Origin: Paraburkholderia ginsengiterrae
Lineage (GTDB): Bacteria; Pseudomonadota; Gammaproteobacteria; Burkholderiales; Burkholderiaceae
Reading direction: 5' to 3'
Assembly: GCF_001645125.1 (NCBI RefSeq)
Contig: NZ_LXKA01000371.1
Location: 1-64,000 of the forward strand
Length of the DNA stretch: 64,000 bases
The notes beneath the pieces are model-generated. The model was not told the origin of the DNA and made no database searches. It was given only the letters and a program-made list of their open reading frames with translations. Made by a program: the position numbers and the translations under genes. Every line of letters starts with the position of its first letter. Position 1 is the stretch's first letter. Below are positions 48,949-58,714 of the stretch, piece after piece.

Positions 48949-49287
48949 TTACGTCCCGTGACTACATCTACCAGGCGGCAAAGCGCTTTCTAGAACAGCC
49001 GGCTCTTCCCGTTCTTCAGGAGTCTCAGGTTGTCATACACGTCGAACAGCTGAGCAAAGGCGAAAAAGAGCAGCTTTTCTACAACCATAGGCGTTGCGTC
49101 ATTAACGTCTGTTCCCCGTAGCGCGGAGTCTCAATCTGATTCCCACCTGATCAAGTGGGAACCAGAACGATGGAAACGAAGGCAGCAGTGCTCAGACGCA
49201 CTGAGGAAGAACAATTCGCTTGAGGGATGACCCGCGGTCTAGCCGTTATTGCTTATCACGTCGTAGGCGAGACTGCTGCCGATACGG
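48949..49287. other. Stretch without a gene, with an IS-like dyad
   Basis: No gene recognised. It holds a 32-bp dyad at 49135-49166: arms TCTG-A-TTCCCAC and GTGGGAA-C-CAGA around an 8-bp centre. The dyad could be an IS end remnant or a regulatory hairpin. It lies at the probable right border of the defence island. Confidence 0.4.
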
Positions 49288-49530
49288 CTAGCATTCACGC
49301 GTAATCCGGTTGGCAAGCCAGCGGATGGATGGCGCCGCGACGACGACAACGGGTAACATCGCAACCCAGGAAAAAAAATATGACCGCAGCCAGTGTGACA
49401 TAAACGTCCCCTCCGCAACGAACTGCATGCTTGCGATCGCGGATGCTACCGCACACGTTACTCCAGACTGAATTGCGCCGTACACAAAATGGCTGTATTG
49501 CTTCGGGATCTTCCACATCGTTTTGGCCAT
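49288..49530 (-). CDS. DUF2798-family small membrane protein
   Basis: An 80-residue inner-membrane protein. It begins MAKTMWKIPKQYSHFVYGAI and has two transmembrane segments, one around GAIQSGVTCAVASAIAS and one around SYFFSWVAMLPVVVVAAPS. This matches the DUF2798 family, common in Burkholderia and related genera, of unknown function. The ATG at 49530 is chosen over a GTG four codons upstream because it fits the usual length. It stands alone between the island border and the catabolic genes. Confidence 0.8.
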   Translation of the reverse strand: MAKTMWKIPKQYSHFVYGAIQSGVTCAVASAIASMQFVAEGTFMSHWLRSYFFSWVAMLPVVVVAAPSIRWLANRITREC

Positions 49531-49743
49531 TCCAACACTCACGAGCGCCTGTGCGAGTACCCAGGATTGTCTTCATAAACGGCAATCAAATACGCAAAAT
49601 CTTTATCGGGACCGTTGTCGAATCGAAGGGTTAAATTGTTGCGTGGCATCTTCTGGTATTTATTGCTAGGTTTGATTTGACTTTCATCGGTCCTGATGTA
49701 CCGATGAAATTCGCATCATAAAGTTAGCGCCCTGCGTGACCAT

Positions 49744-50622
49744 TCAGGCGGTGGGGGTGGTGTCTAGCACCAGGTTGCAGTGCATCGTGTAAAAAGCCGT
49801 ATTCACAGTGGTGCCATCCGGCGCGATCCCTGCTTTGTGCCGCAAGAACTGAGCGATGCACGAGGAGCGCACGCCAAACACAACATCCGAATCGAGATAT
49901 TCGTCAGTATCTGAAAACACGTGCGTCACCAGTGTGTCGAAACCAGGCTTTTGCACCATGAAGTGGATGTGAGCTGGCCGCATTGGGTGGCGATGCATCG
50001 CTTCCAGCATCAATCCAACTGTCCCGTCCGTAGGAATCGGATAGCTCCTGGGATACACAGTGCGAACCGATAAAGTACCCTTATCATCCGTCCGAAGCCT
50101 CGCGCGCAACGACGCGTTTTCAAGGTCCCAGCCGGCAAATTGAACGTCGTAGTAACCATCCGAGTCCGCCTGCCACACATCCACAAGCGCATCCGCGATG
50201 GGTTCTCCACCGGTCGTGCTCACACGAGCGAAAACAAAGCACGGCTCCCCGGCCGCTCCGTTTGTAATATCGGCCCCGTGAGGGGGCACTTCGGGGGCGC
50301 CCGGCACGTGGAATGGTCCGAAGACTGTCTGCTCCGTTGCCGAATCCGGGCGTCGATGGCTTTGTGCGACGACCAATTGCGACAGCCCCAGCGTATCGCT
50401 CAGAAGAATGAATTCCTGGCGCGTCTCTGTGCATTTGTGCCCAGTTTCCGTAAGAAAATCAATCCCGTACTTCCACTCCTCTTCAGTCAGTCCGGTTTCT
50501 TGAGCAAACGCATGCAGATGCTGGATCAGTTTGACAATGATTGTCCTCAGTCGCCCCTCTGGCATATTCGCGAGACTCGACAATACCGCCTGAGTGATGT
50601 TTCCCTCATTAAGATCGCGCAT
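49744..50622 (-). CDS. Intradiol ring-cleavage dioxygenase, probably hydroxyquinol 1,2-dioxygenase
   Basis: A 292-residue Fe(III) dioxygenase. The N-terminal ~100 residues are the dimerisation/helical domain of the catechol and hydroxyquinol group (TEEEWKYGIDFLTETGHKC). The iron ligands are visible: a Tyr in DGYYDVQ (157/158), Y194 in PRSYPIP, and H218 and H220 in RPAHIH. The length and overall pattern favour hydroxyquinol 1,2-dioxygenase, which opens 1,2,4-benzenetriol to maleylacetate. A maleylacetate reductase gene 8.5 kb away supports this. Catechol or chlorocatechol dioxygenase is the alternative. Start 50622 follows AGAAGGGA; the frame is open 26 codons further but lacks homology. It acts in the cytoplasm. 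Confidence 0.82.
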   Translation of the reverse strand: MRDLNEGNITQAVLSSLANMPEGRLRTIIVKLIQHLHAFAQETGLTEEEWKYGIDFLTETGHKCTETRQEFILLSDTLGLSQLVVAQSHRRPDSATEQTVFGPFHVPGAPEVPPHGADITNGAAGEPCFVFARVSTTGGEPIADALVDVWQADSDGYYDVQFAGWDLENASLRARLRTDDKGTLSVRTVYPRSYPIPTDGTVGLMLEAMHRHPMRPAHIHFMVQKPGFDTLVTHVFSDTDEYLDSDVVFGVRSSCIAQFLRHKAGIAPDGTTVNTAFYTMHCNLVLDTTPTA

Positions 50623-50978
50623 TCCCTTCTTCCGCTGGTGAGTTATCTTCGTTGAAAAGGAGCTGCGATGGGCAGGTTTTCGTTCCCGAAGCAGTCTCAC
50701 GCAAAGTGGATGACAGTTCTCGGCGAAAACCTATGCCACCGTTCCCTGCATGGTTCGCACACCCGCCGGTCGGTCTGAACTGCAAAGCAAATCCTAGACG
50801 CCCGCCATGCTTCGATAATCCTCACTGCCCTTGCGGCCATCGAGGATGACTGCATTCGCAATTCGCCGACACTTCTCATAGTGTCAGCGATATGCCTCCG
50901 TCATACCGTTTCATCGGCGCCTTTACCAACGTTAGGCACCGTTGAATTGCGATGCCAACCGCGAATTGCGTAGTCGTA
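50623..50978. other. Spacer upstream of the intradiol dioxygenase
   Basis: It should contain the dioxygenase promoter. No gene or clear operator was recognised. Confidence 0.35.
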
Positions 50979-51266
50979 TCAGGCACGTGAAACCTCGCTC
51001 TCTGAATTGACGGCTTCGCTATCCCTCTTGCGCTGCACGTGCATAGTGAGAGCGTTAGGAGCAGGTGGAAACACGCGCCACACGCCATCAGCGTGCCGAA
51101 AAAAGAAAACCTCGAATGGCATGACCGCTCTGGACGTCTGCACGAGCACACATCGCCCTGGTCTGCAGTTCGCGCGACCATACCGCGTCAGGCGAATCGG
51201 AAAATCGGGCGAAGGCGCCAACCACTTTTCGATGAGCCAACGCAAGGACTTCCCTTCCGAGTTCAT
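50979..51266 (-). CDS. Small conserved-type hypothetical protein
   Basis: A 95-residue protein; the ATG at 51266 has AAGGAG at good spacing. It begins MNSEGKSLRWLIEKWLAP and contains PFEVFFFRHADGVWRVFPP. Proteins with this EKW-L-AP start and FFFRHxDG-x-W-x-VFPP core occur, as I recall, in Burkholderia and Cupriavidus accessory regions with no assigned role. The charged tail (HVQRKRDSEAVNSES) looks disordered. No operon partner. Confidence 0.6.
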   Translation of the reverse strand: MNSEGKSLRWLIEKWLAPSPDFPIRLTRYGRANCRPGRCVLVQTSRAVMPFEVFFFRHADGVWRVFPPAPNALTMHVQRKRDSEAVNSESEVSRA

Positions 51267-51795
51267 TTTGATCTCCTTTAGTCGCGGAAGGCAGACCGAT
51301 AACAAATGCTCCGTGCACTAACCCGACCACATGCGCCCCGTCAACGTCATCATCAATGTGGCCGTCGTGCTGACGTTGCGCTTGATGAGGAGTTCAGCGA
51401 TGACCATGAGGTGGGCTTGGAAAGCAGTATGGACGAGCTAGAGAGAAGCCGCCATAGTCAGATGCTAATTGATCGAATTCCAAAACGGCATGCACCGTCA
51501 AATGGCGGTCGACTCACGCCTACCACTCGAAGATCCCACGAGTCGGTAAGTTGAGCGCGGTTAGTCACAACGTTCAGGTTGAACCGCCTCCTGGAAACCG
51601 GGCCAACCGCAGTCTAATGACGCTCACCGCGAAGAAGAACTTACCCAGAGATCCGATGCCTTGCGTATATGCTCCGGCGCCCCCGCGCCGGCAGTCTAGC
51701 GACTGCACCATTCGTCGAGCGCCTTTCGCGCTGTTGCATTTTGACCGCGCATATACGCCCACGGGCAGTTATCGAAAAAGGGGAACTACCATCGC
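51267..51795. other. Stretch without a recognised gene
   Basis: No coding region I can support. A plus-strand frame at 51306-51554 includes an acidic DEEFSDDHEVGLESSMDELE segment but has no recognised relative. Confidence 0.35.
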
Positions 51796-52512
51796 TCACG
51801 CTGGCCCCATACCGTGGCATTGCTTGAGCTCATCAGTTGCCTGCGAGCACAGGAAATCAAGCAGTTCGCGCGTTTCCAGGAGGTGCGTCGTGTTCGTACA
51901 GACTCCCGCAGAGAACGTCGTCACAATCGCGCAGTCGTCTGGCATCGTCCCCAGCACATCGATGCCCGGTAAGTTCATGAGTTCGCTAAATTGCTGGAAG
52001 CCTAGATCCACCACCCCGTCGGCAACAAGCTGCCCGACCGGCACGCCTGGGGGTGCAAGTACGAAACGATTGCCCATCGAATCGGTTATCCCCCAAGCGG
52101 CAAACAAACTCATAAGGGCCGTACCACTTGGTCCGGTGGAATATCCAATGCGGTTCGCAGCGCGTATGGATTCACGGAGCGCCCGCTCGTTGTGAATTGC
52201 AGGATGAGCTGTGCCGGCACGTACGGCCACGGCGACGTTCGAGCGGACGACATTTGTCTTGCTGCCACCCACCACGTGGCCGCTGGCAATCAGCGCGTCG
52301 ATGGCATCGCTCGCGAGCACAACAAGATCGAAGGGATTACCTTCACGCACAAGTCGCGCAGCGTCGACTCCGCCCACAGACCTGAAATGGACATCAATAC
52401 CGCATTGTTCGCGATAAAGCGCGCTGATGTCAGCGAGTAACAGCCGTGTGGCCATCGACGAGACTCCGGCAAGTCTGTCGTCGGAACGAGGAGAGGCAGC
52501 GAAGTTTTCCAT
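51796..52512 (-). CDS. ModA-like substrate-binding-domain protein
   Basis: A 238-residue type II periplasmic-binding-protein fold. Typical blocks are HFRSVGGVDAARLVREGNPF, DLVVLASDAIDAL, YSTGPSGTALMSLF and a VDLGFQQFSELMNLPGIDVLG region, as in molybdate-binding ModA and its relatives. No signal peptide is visible, so it may stay in the cytoplasm or its N-terminus may be mis-set; no permease or ATPase gene is adjacent. Such stand-alone ModA-like proteins often lie near aromatic catabolism genes. The ligand cannot be told from the sequence. Confidence 0.7.
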   Translation of the reverse strand: MENFAASPRSDDRLAGVSSMATRLLLADISALYREQCGIDVHFRSVGGVDAARLVREGNPFDLVVLASDAIDALIASGHVVGGSKTNVVRSNVAVAVRAGTAHPAIHNERALRESIRAANRIGYSTGPSGTALMSLFAAWGITDSMGNRFVLAPPGVPVGQLVADGVVDLGFQQFSELMNLPGIDVLGTMPDDCAIVTTFSAGVCTNTTHLLETRELLDFLCSQATDELKQCHGMGPA

Positions 52513-52742
52513 GGCCCGATTCTGCCAATCGGGATGTGCATTGCCTAGTGCGACGAACCGACTAGCTGTTATGACAATCCGCTATAGGAGGGGTGGACAA
52601 GCTTGCTAGCGGTTGCAGCAAGACACAACATACTGGAAAACCATGCTGGACATATTGAACACCCCTCGAGGCTGCACACTCTGATGGCCACCACCGCGAA
52701 GCTGCAGCCGTGCTCCATGCGTTCCGCACCGGACGCCATACG

Positions 52743-54299
52743 TCACCCGTTCTCCGGCAGGCGGAAGCTCGCGATCGACTCGCGCAGCGCGCTCACCTGA
52801 TCCTTGAGCGAATGGGCGGCGGCAGCAGCCTCTTCCACGAGCGCCGCGTTCTGCTGCGTTACCTGATCCATCTCGCCCACGGCGCGGTTGACCTGCTCGA
52901 TGCCGGCGCTCTGCTCGCGCGAAGCGTTGCTGATCTCTTCGAGGATCTCGTGCACGCGCCGCACCGACTGCACGATCTCGGTCATCGTCGATCCCGCATG
53001 GGTTACGAGCTGCTGGCCTTCGGTCACGGTGCCGGTCGACTTTTCGATCAGCGCCTTGATTTCCTTGGCCGCCGTGGCGGAGCGTTGCGCGAGGCTGCGC
53101 ACTTCAGCGGCCACGACCGCGAAGCCGCGGCCCTGTTCGCCCGCACGCGCCGCTTCCACGGCCGCGTTCAACGCGAGGATGTTGGTCTGGAACGCAATGC
53201 CGTCGATCACCCCGATGATATCGCCGATCTGCTGCGAGCTCGTCGTAATATCGCCCATGATGCGCACCACGTCGTCGATCACAGCGCTGCCGCGCGTGGC
53301 GACGTCGGCTGCCTGGCTCGCGAGCGACGCCGCATGCTGGGCGCTGTCCGCGTTCTGGCGCACGTTCGCCGTCATCTGATCCATGCTCGATGCAGTCTGC
53401 ACGAGCGCCGCTGCCTGCTCCTCGGTGCGCTGCGAGAGATCCGTGTTGCCAGCCGCAATCTCGTTCGCGCCCACGTTGATGTTTTCCGCGCCGCTGCGCA
53501 CGCGCGAGACGGTTTGCACGAGCGCTGTCTGCATCGTTGCGAGCGCGCGCGTTAGGCTGGCCTCGTTCGTGCCTTGCACCCGCAGGCGCAGGGTGAGGTC
53601 GCCCTGCGCGATGCGATTGGCCGCGTCCACCGCGCCTTCGAGTTCACCGCCGATGCTGCTGCGCACGCTGCGCACCACGAGCACCATCACTGCTGTGGCG
53701 GCGGCGCCCAGGAGGAAGGTCACGCCCAGCCAGCGCAGCAGGCTATCGTAGAACTCGCCACGCACGTCGTCCATGTACATACCGGTTTCAACCACCCAGT
53801 CCCATGGTGCGAAGCGGCGGCCGTAGCCCAACTTGGGCAAGGGCTCGCTGTGGCCCGGCTTCACCCAGACGTATTCGAGAAAGCCACCGTTGGGCTCGCT
53901 CGCGACCTTTATGACCTCTCTAAACAGATGTGTGCCTGCGGGGTCGGTCAAGTTGGCGAGATTCGTCCCATTGAGTTCGGGCTTGATCGGGTGCATCAGC
54001 ATGATCGACTGCGAGTTGTTGACGGTCAGATAACCGTCAGTGCCATAGCGAATCGCGCCGATCACAGAGAGCCCTTGCTTCTGCGCGTCGGATTCGGAGA
54101 GGATCTTACGTTGCGAGAGGCCATAGTAATAGTTCGCGACACTCATCGCTTCATCTACGAGAGTCGTGAGCTGTGCTCGCCGCTCAAGGATCATTGATTC
54201 GCGGCTTTGCCAAGCGCCAAAGGCGACGATCAATAGCATGCCGATCCAGAGGATCGCGATCATCGAGCGGAGCTTCTTGTTGAGTGTCATCTTTTGCAT
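52743..54299 (-). CDS. Methyl-accepting chemotaxis protein (single-cache type)
   Basis: A 518-residue chemoreceptor. TM1 is at ~14-32 ([17 protein letters not shown]). A periplasmic sCache-like sensor follows at ~35-190 ([33 protein letters not shown]). Next come TM2 ([20 protein letters not shown]), a HAMP domain and the cytoplasmic signalling rod with the conserved tip [20 protein letters not shown]. It controls swimming through CheA/CheW. No CheR/CheB docking pentapeptide at the C-terminus (ends in FRLPENG). Start 54299 is set because the preceding codons lack family homology. The neighbourhood suggests sensing of aromatic compounds or organic acids. Confidence 0.92.
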   Translation of the reverse strand: MQKMTLNKKLRSMIAILWIGMLLIVAFGAWQSRESMILERRAQLTTLVDEAMSVANYYYGLSQRKILSESDAQKQGLSVIGAIRYGTDGYLTVNNSQSIMLMHPIKPELNGTNLANLTDPAGTHLFREVIKVASEPNGGFLEYVWVKPGHSEPLPKLGYGRRFAPWDWVVETGMYMDDVRGEFYDSLLRWLGVTFLLGAAATAVMVLVVRSVRSSIGGELEGAVDAANRIAQGDLTLRLRVQGTNEASLTRALATMQTALVQTVSRVRSGAENINVGANEIAAGNTDLSQRTEEQAAALVQTASSMDQMTANVRQNADSAQHAASLASQAADVATRGSAVIDDVVRIMGDITTSSQQIGDIIGVIDGIAFQTNILALNAAVEAARAGEQGRGFAVVAAEVRSLAQRSATAAKEIKALIEKSTGTVTEGQQLVTHAGSTMTEIVQSVRRVHEILEEISNASREQSAGIEQVNRAVGEMDQVTQQNAALVEEAAAAAHSLKDQVSALRESIASFRLPENG

Positions 54300-55262
54300 G
54301 TTCGGTTTTCCACGTGTGGTACATGACTGGCGGGACAAGGCCGCCAAGGAATGTTTACGGCGCGCACAAATACGCGTGAGAGCCAGGAAGTACCCTATCA
54401 ATGGAATACTCATCATGCAGAAAATGCATTCACTCCCACGCATACGACGCCGCGCTCAAAATGCGCTCTAATACAACGTCATGGCGCACAAGCTTCACGT
54501 ATTCTTTTCAGTTTTGGCTGCATGCGCTGACGCACCGAACTAAAAGGCGCATTCCCCGATTGCGTTCGAGGCCGCCAGGTGACGCACTGCTTATTGATTG
54601 GTGGGTCCGGATGTTGCCCTCACCGGTTGTATCGCCGACGTCTCAGCGCGGGAAAAGTGGCCGATGAGAGCGGCTGCCACCAAGGCGGCAGATTCCGAAA
54701 AGTTACCTTCGGCGGAATACCTGTAGAACGTTGCTTCTGCGTGGCTCAATCTAGATAAGTGCGCGGATCAGATGTCGGTAAACATCAACATACATGTCTG
54801 CACAGACTAAATGAGAGACCCACCAGTGGCGCGTTGCCGGCGTCTCGTAAGGCCGCCTCCCGATATATTTGTATTGCTCGTGCCGTTCGATCTGCCGCAT
54901 CACGCCCGCTGTCGTATCAATGACAGCTATAACGAGCGTGCGTCACAGTATCAAATGTCCGAACCGGAAGGAAGGCCCAACGAGCATCACGCACGATTTG
55001 ATGAACAATGGATTGAACAACCTACATCTGTTCAATTCAATCACAGCAACAGAGACACAAGTCATGCGGCGATACCATGTCGTAACGGCAAGCGCGAAAC
55101 CTATCCTGCCATGCACGACGCCTTCAACCGGTGCCCTGCAATAGCGTCAGAGAATTTCCTATACGTGTCATAGAAACGTTTAATCATTGAGTGCGGAATA
55201 TCGCGTAAGCAGAAGTGTTTGTGGCAGTGCAAATCCCCCTCGTCTCCGATAAGGAAATTCAA
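54300..55262. other. Long intergenic stretch
   Basis: It holds the divergent promoters for the chemoreceptor (leftward) and the secreted hydrolase (rightward). A 120-codon plus-strand frame (54811-55173) has no recognised relative and an unnatural composition. No RNA gene recognised. Confidence 0.4.
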
Positions 55263-56054
55263 ATGAAACCCCATTCGCTTTGCGCTGCCGTGACCATCAC
55301 GATGGCCACTTTGATAACCAACGCAGCCTGGGCTCAAAGCACCACAGTAATCTCCGCCACACCTGTGCATAACGTTGTGCTGGTACATGGCCTCTATGCC
55401 GATGGATCGAGTTGGGCCAAGGTGATTCCGCTACTGCAGGCAAAGGGCTTGCACGTAACTGCGGTGCAGAATCCAACGACGTCGCTCGACGCGGACGTGG
55501 CCGCCGTGAACCGTGTATTGGCCGAGCAGGACGGACCGACACTGCTGGTTGGTCATTCGTACGCTGGTATGGTCATCAGCCAGGCCGGCGACAACCCCAA
55601 AGTAACGGGACTTGTGTATATCGCCGCACGAGCGCCTGATGCGGGTGAAGACTATCCTGCGCTGACTCGCAAGTTCCCCGTCGCGCCGGCCTCGGCAGGA
55701 CTGAAATGGTCGACTGACAGCTACGCCAAGCTCTCCGAAAGCGCCTTTGTCACTGACTTTGCCGGCGACCTCCCCAAAGCAGAAGCCGAAACCTACTACG
55801 CCGTACAGCAGCCGATGGGCAAGGCCATCACAATAGCCAAAACCACCGTTGCGGCGTGGCACGATAAGCCCAGCTGGTATGCCGTATCAACCCAGGACCG
55901 CACCATCAATCCCGACCTCGAGCGCTTCATGGCCAAACGCATGAAGGCCCAAACGATCGAAATAAATGCAAGCCATGTCTCACTGCTGTCTCAGCCACAA
56001 GAAGTGGCTAATCTGATTCTTGAGGCGGCTGGACAGGATGTGTCAAAGCCATAG
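55263..56054 (+). CDS. Periplasmic alpha/beta hydrolase
   Basis: A 263-residue esterase-like enzyme with a Sec signal peptide (residues 1-25; cleavage after NAAWA). The fold motifs are VLVHGLYADGSSW (oxyanion region), nucleophile S99 in VGHSYAGM, an acid probably in TQDRTINPD, and the catalytic His in NASHVSLLSQPQEV. It resembles the exported alpha/beta hydrolases related to EstC/salicylate-esterase-like proteins of Burkholderia. The ATG at 55263 follows AAGGAA; a longer frame upstream lacks a start with ribosome site. Single gene. The substrate is unknown and may be an ester of an aromatic compound. Confidence 0.85.
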   Translation: MKPHSLCAAVTITMATLITNAAWAQSTTVISATPVHNVVLVHGLYADGSSWAKVIPLLQAKGLHVTAVQNPTTSLDADVAAVNRVLAEQDGPTLLVGHSYAGMVISQAGDNPKVTGLVYIAARAPDAGEDYPALTRKFPVAPASAGLKWSTDSYAKLSESAFVTDFAGDLPKAEAETYYAVQQPMGKAITIAKTTVAAWHDKPSWYAVSTQDRTINPDLERFMAKRMKAQTIEINASHVSLLSQPQEVANLILEAAGQDVSKP

Positions 56055-56690
56055 GTCCGACTGAGGAAACACTCGGTGGGTACCTGAGAATCTCCGGGAT
56101 CACCCCGTCGATCGTGCTGGGTGTCGTCGCCCAGCACTTCGCCTCACAACGGCACGCCGCGGGCTTCGCAACTGACCTTCGCACCCCGTGGCGAACAAGA
56201 AGACCGCCACGAAAGGTGTGCCGGCAATATCCGGCCTGAACCCCTGACGGGTCTGCACTTTGTCGTTGCCATATCCATGCCCGCTCACGCAGGTCCAAAA
56301 TCCGGTGCACATGCTGGAGTGGACGGGTCGGAGAAGCGCTGAGCGAAGATGTCTGCGAGCCGTTGCACCAAGTGGTCATGCGCCAGGTCATCGCAATTCG
56401 GCCCTTTCGGCTGGCATCGTAGTTCAGCTTCTGCAACCCAGCGCCTTGTCGAAGATGAACCGGCACATCCCAGCGAAGTGGCGCAAGTTGCGCAAACGGC
56501 TCGCCATTAAGTAAGACCTCGAGCCCGCAAGCCTAGAAGCCTAGAATCCTTGCATACGGGAAAGCTCGCCAGCTCTAACGCGTAGTGAGCGATGCCTATG
56601 AAATTCGCGGCATCGTTCCCTGACGTAACGGGCAAGCCTTGCCTCGCACCCGATCAAAATACCGCTGGTCGCACTGCCACCAAGCAGAAA
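56055..56690. other. Gene-poor stretch
   Basis: No gene I can support. Frames on both strands are open but fragmentary, and the sequence may contain decayed mobile-element DNA. Confidence 0.35.
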
Positions 56691-57617
56691 TCAGGCAGCC
56701 GCATCCGGCACAAGGATAAACTTCCCGGGAGCGTGAGGCTTCTTCAAAGCCTCCTGAGCGGCGGCTGCAGCTGCCAGCGGCCAAACGGCCGCAATAGGCA
56801 CCTTTAGGTGACCGGAAACTACCTGATCAGCGAGCAGGCTCAATATCTCGACGCTTTGCCGCGCAAAGACTGTCGTGATTCCAGGGCCACCAGCTGCTAT
56901 CGAGCACACGCGCGTAGCGGGCCCAATTAGGGCAACGGAGGACTCGAGTGCACGATTCCCGGCACAATCGAATACTGCATCGAACTCGTGAGAAAATATT
57001 GCGCGAATCTTCTCAGAAAGCCCTTCACCGTAAACGACGGGCTCTACGCCGATCGACGCCAAAAAATCCTGCCCAACGATAGACGCGGACCCGATAACCC
57101 TTGCTCCACGGCTAACCGCCAACTGCGCGGCAAGCGCACCAACGCCACCCGCTGCACCATGAATCAGCAAAGTTTCGCCGCGTTCAATCGCGAGCACCTG
57201 GATCACTGCCCTAAAGGCAGTCAACCCTGCCAGAGGAAGTCCAGCGGCAGCGTGCCAGCTCATCGCGTCAGGTTTCCTGACGAGCGTCTCCACGGGCACG
57301 CTGACAAACTCGGCGTACGAGCCGTGCCGCAAAATCTCGTTGCGAATATAGCCAAATACCGCATCGCCGGGAGCGAACTCCGTAACCCCCGCGCCTACGC
57401 GCTCCACGACTCCAGCAACATCCCAGCCAGGTATGACTGGAAACCAAGCGTCCGTAAAGCGATCTGCCGCCCCTGACTGGAGAATGTGATCGGCGGGATT
57501 CATGGCTGCCGCCTTCACACGCACCAGAACACTATTTTGTGAAATCTTTGGCTCGGGCACGTCGACGTACTCGAGAACCTCTGGGCCACCATACTGCTTA
57601 TACACTATAGCTTTCAT
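56691..57617 (-). CDS. NADPH:quinone oxidoreductase-type (zinc-less MDR) enzyme
   Basis: A 308-residue medium-chain reductase. It begins MKAIVYKQYGGPEVLEY, the classic start of quinone oxidoreductases, and has the substrate-side segment VRVKAAAMNPADHILQSGA and the nucleotide-binding GAAGGVGALAAQLA. No structural-zinc cysteine cluster is seen. It reduces quinones or alpha,beta-enones with NADPH in the cytoplasm and may protect against the quinones formed in hydroquinone catabolism. Start 57617 lies 1 bp after the stop of the SnoaL-like gene, so they form one operon. Both are likely controlled by the divergent Rrf2 regulator. Confidence 0.88.
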   Translation of the reverse strand: MKAIVYKQYGGPEVLEYVDVPEPKISQNSVLVRVKAAAMNPADHILQSGAADRFTDAWFPVIPGWDVAGVVERVGAGVTEFAPGDAVFGYIRNEILRHGSYAEFVSVPVETLVRKPDAMSWHAAAGLPLAGLTAFRAVIQVLAIERGETLLIHGAAGGVGALAAQLAVSRGARVIGSASIVGQDFLASIGVEPVVYGEGLSEKIRAIFSHEFDAVFDCAGNRALESSVALIGPATRVCSIAAGGPGITTVFARQSVEILSLLADQVVSGHLKVPIAAVWPLAAAAAAQEALKKPHAPGKFILVPDAAA

Positions 57618-57618
57618 A

Positions 57619-58104
57619 TCAATTCTCGGGCGCGGGCATCGGTATTGGCAGATCCAGCACAATTCCATGAGTTTCGATGAGCCAGCGTCCGTCAACACGT
57701 ATCAGCCGCGGCAGATAGTAGCCCGATTCAATTGGGGTCACCGTCCCCTGTGCCCCTGAGGTACCTTTAGGCCAGCCGCCGGCGGGTCGTTCAGCACCAA
57801 CCACATTGTAGACAATGAACTGCGCGTCAATTTCCGCTCTGTTGCCGTTTATCGTGACAATTGGATCGTGCGTCGTGTGGTGGCTCCAGCCGCGCTCAGG
57901 ATGCGGCTTCATCATATGAGTTACTGCCGCCGCGATAGCTTCGCGGCCAACCAGTTCCCCAACGAGCTCTGGAACACCGGCATTGTTATATAAGAGCTGA
58001 ACGCGCCCCCCGGGGGTAAATAGTTCTGCCATAGCAGAACCATCTCGTCGATCAGCCGCACGCACATAGCGCGCAAGCACTTGCAGCACTGCGAACTCTT
58101 CCAT
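57619..58104 (-). CDS. SnoaL/NTF2-like protein
   Basis: A 161-residue protein of the NTF2-like cone fold: LQVLARYVRAADRRDGSAMA, LFTPGGRVQLLY, HHTTHDPIVTINGNRAEI and GYYLPRLIRVDGRWLI. Such proteins act as small isomerases, dehydratases or ligand-binding partners. First gene of a two-gene operon with a quinone oxidoreductase. A perfect 17-bp palindrome lies 20-36 bp upstream of its ATG, overlapping the expected promoter, so it is probably repressed by the divergent Rrf2 protein. Confidence 0.8.
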   Translation of the reverse strand: MEEFAVLQVLARYVRAADRRDGSAMAELFTPGGRVQLLYNNAGVPELVGELVGREAIAAAVTHMMKPHPERGWSHHTTHDPIVTINGNRAEIDAQFIVYNVVGAERPAGGWPKGTSGAQGTVTPIESGYYLPRLIRVDGRWLIETHGIVLDLPIPMPAPEN

Positions 58105-58123
58105 TCAGTATGCCCCTAAAACG

Positions 58124-58140
58124 GTATCTTTTAAAGATAC
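58124..58140. promoter_or_regulatory. Perfect palindrome, likely Rrf2-family operator
   Basis: GTATCTTT-T-AAAGATAC (17 bp, no mismatch) lies in the 115-bp region between the divergent SnoaL-like and Rrf2 genes, 20 bp upstream of the SnoaL-like ATG. A further half-site GATAC occurs at 58171-58175. The position fits control of both genes. Confidence 0.65.
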
Positions 58141-58144
58141 ATAT

Positions 58145-58157
58145 TGTTATGGTAACA
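58145..58157. promoter_or_regulatory. Second small dyad next to the Rrf2 palindrome
   Basis: TGTTA-TGG-TAACA, 5-bp arms around a 3-bp centre, 4 bp from the larger palindrome. It may be a second regulator site or part of a promoter. Confidence 0.4.
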
Positions 58158-58219
58158 TGCAAGAGTTATTGATACATTTTTGAACCCCTCCCTAGTGGAC
58201 TCTTAGGGTCTCTTCTGAC

Positions 58220-58714
58220 GTGATTGACCTACGATTTCCTACGGCGTTGCAACTGATGCTCAGTCTGGCGCTAGCTGATGCGGAGCACGTGGAACGTGTA
58301 AGCTCATCGACACTGGCGAAAGGCATCGGCGCAAACCCAAGCTTCCTGAGGAAGTTGATCGTCCCATTGGTTCGCGAAGGTCTAGTAAGTGCGGCGAGCG
58401 GCCGCGATGGAGGAGTTCGTCTCGGTCGATCGCCGGATACGATTACCCTGTGCGATATCTACAGAGCCGTTATCGGCGAGAAGAGCATCTGGAGTCCGCG
58501 TGAAGACGTTCCCCATCAATGCTTGGTGAGCTCAAATGTAGAGCAGTTTTTTCGGAGCCTGGCTGACCAGGCGAACGAAGCTGTATATGAGGTTCTTGAA
58601 AAGCAAACGCTCGCGCAAAGTCTGGACGCCCTCAGGTCGATGAACGCGACCACCCCAAAACGGGTTCGCAGCACTTCAACTCGTCCGAGGCCAAAGCCCC
58701 CCCAAGTCGGGTGA
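58220..58714 (+). CDS. Rrf2-family transcriptional regulator
   Basis: A 164-residue winged-helix regulator. The N-terminal ~85 residues carry the family pattern (DLRFPTALQLMLSLA, SSTLAKGIGANPSFLRKLI, LVREGLVSAASGRDGGVRLG). Only one cysteine is in the region where Fe-S Rrf2 proteins have three, so it probably does not hold a cluster and may respond to quinones or oxidants through that Cys (HQCLVS). The start is GTG. It is divergent from the SnoaL-like/quinone oxidoreductase operon with palindromes in between, the usual layout for local auto-regulation. Confidence 0.88.
   Translation: MIDLRFPTALQLMLSLALADAEHVERVSSSTLAKGIGANPSFLRKLIVPLVREGLVSAASGRDGGVRLGRSPDTITLCDIYRAVIGEKSIWSPREDVPHQCLVSSNVEQFFRSLADQANEAVYEVLEKQTLAQSLDALRSMNATTPKRVRSTSTRPRPKPPQVG

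Noticed and set aside
52710-53555. 281-codon His/Arg-rich frame opposite the chemoreceptor
   Set aside because: Antisense to the highly conserved signalling domain; the odd composition is typical of a shadow frame.
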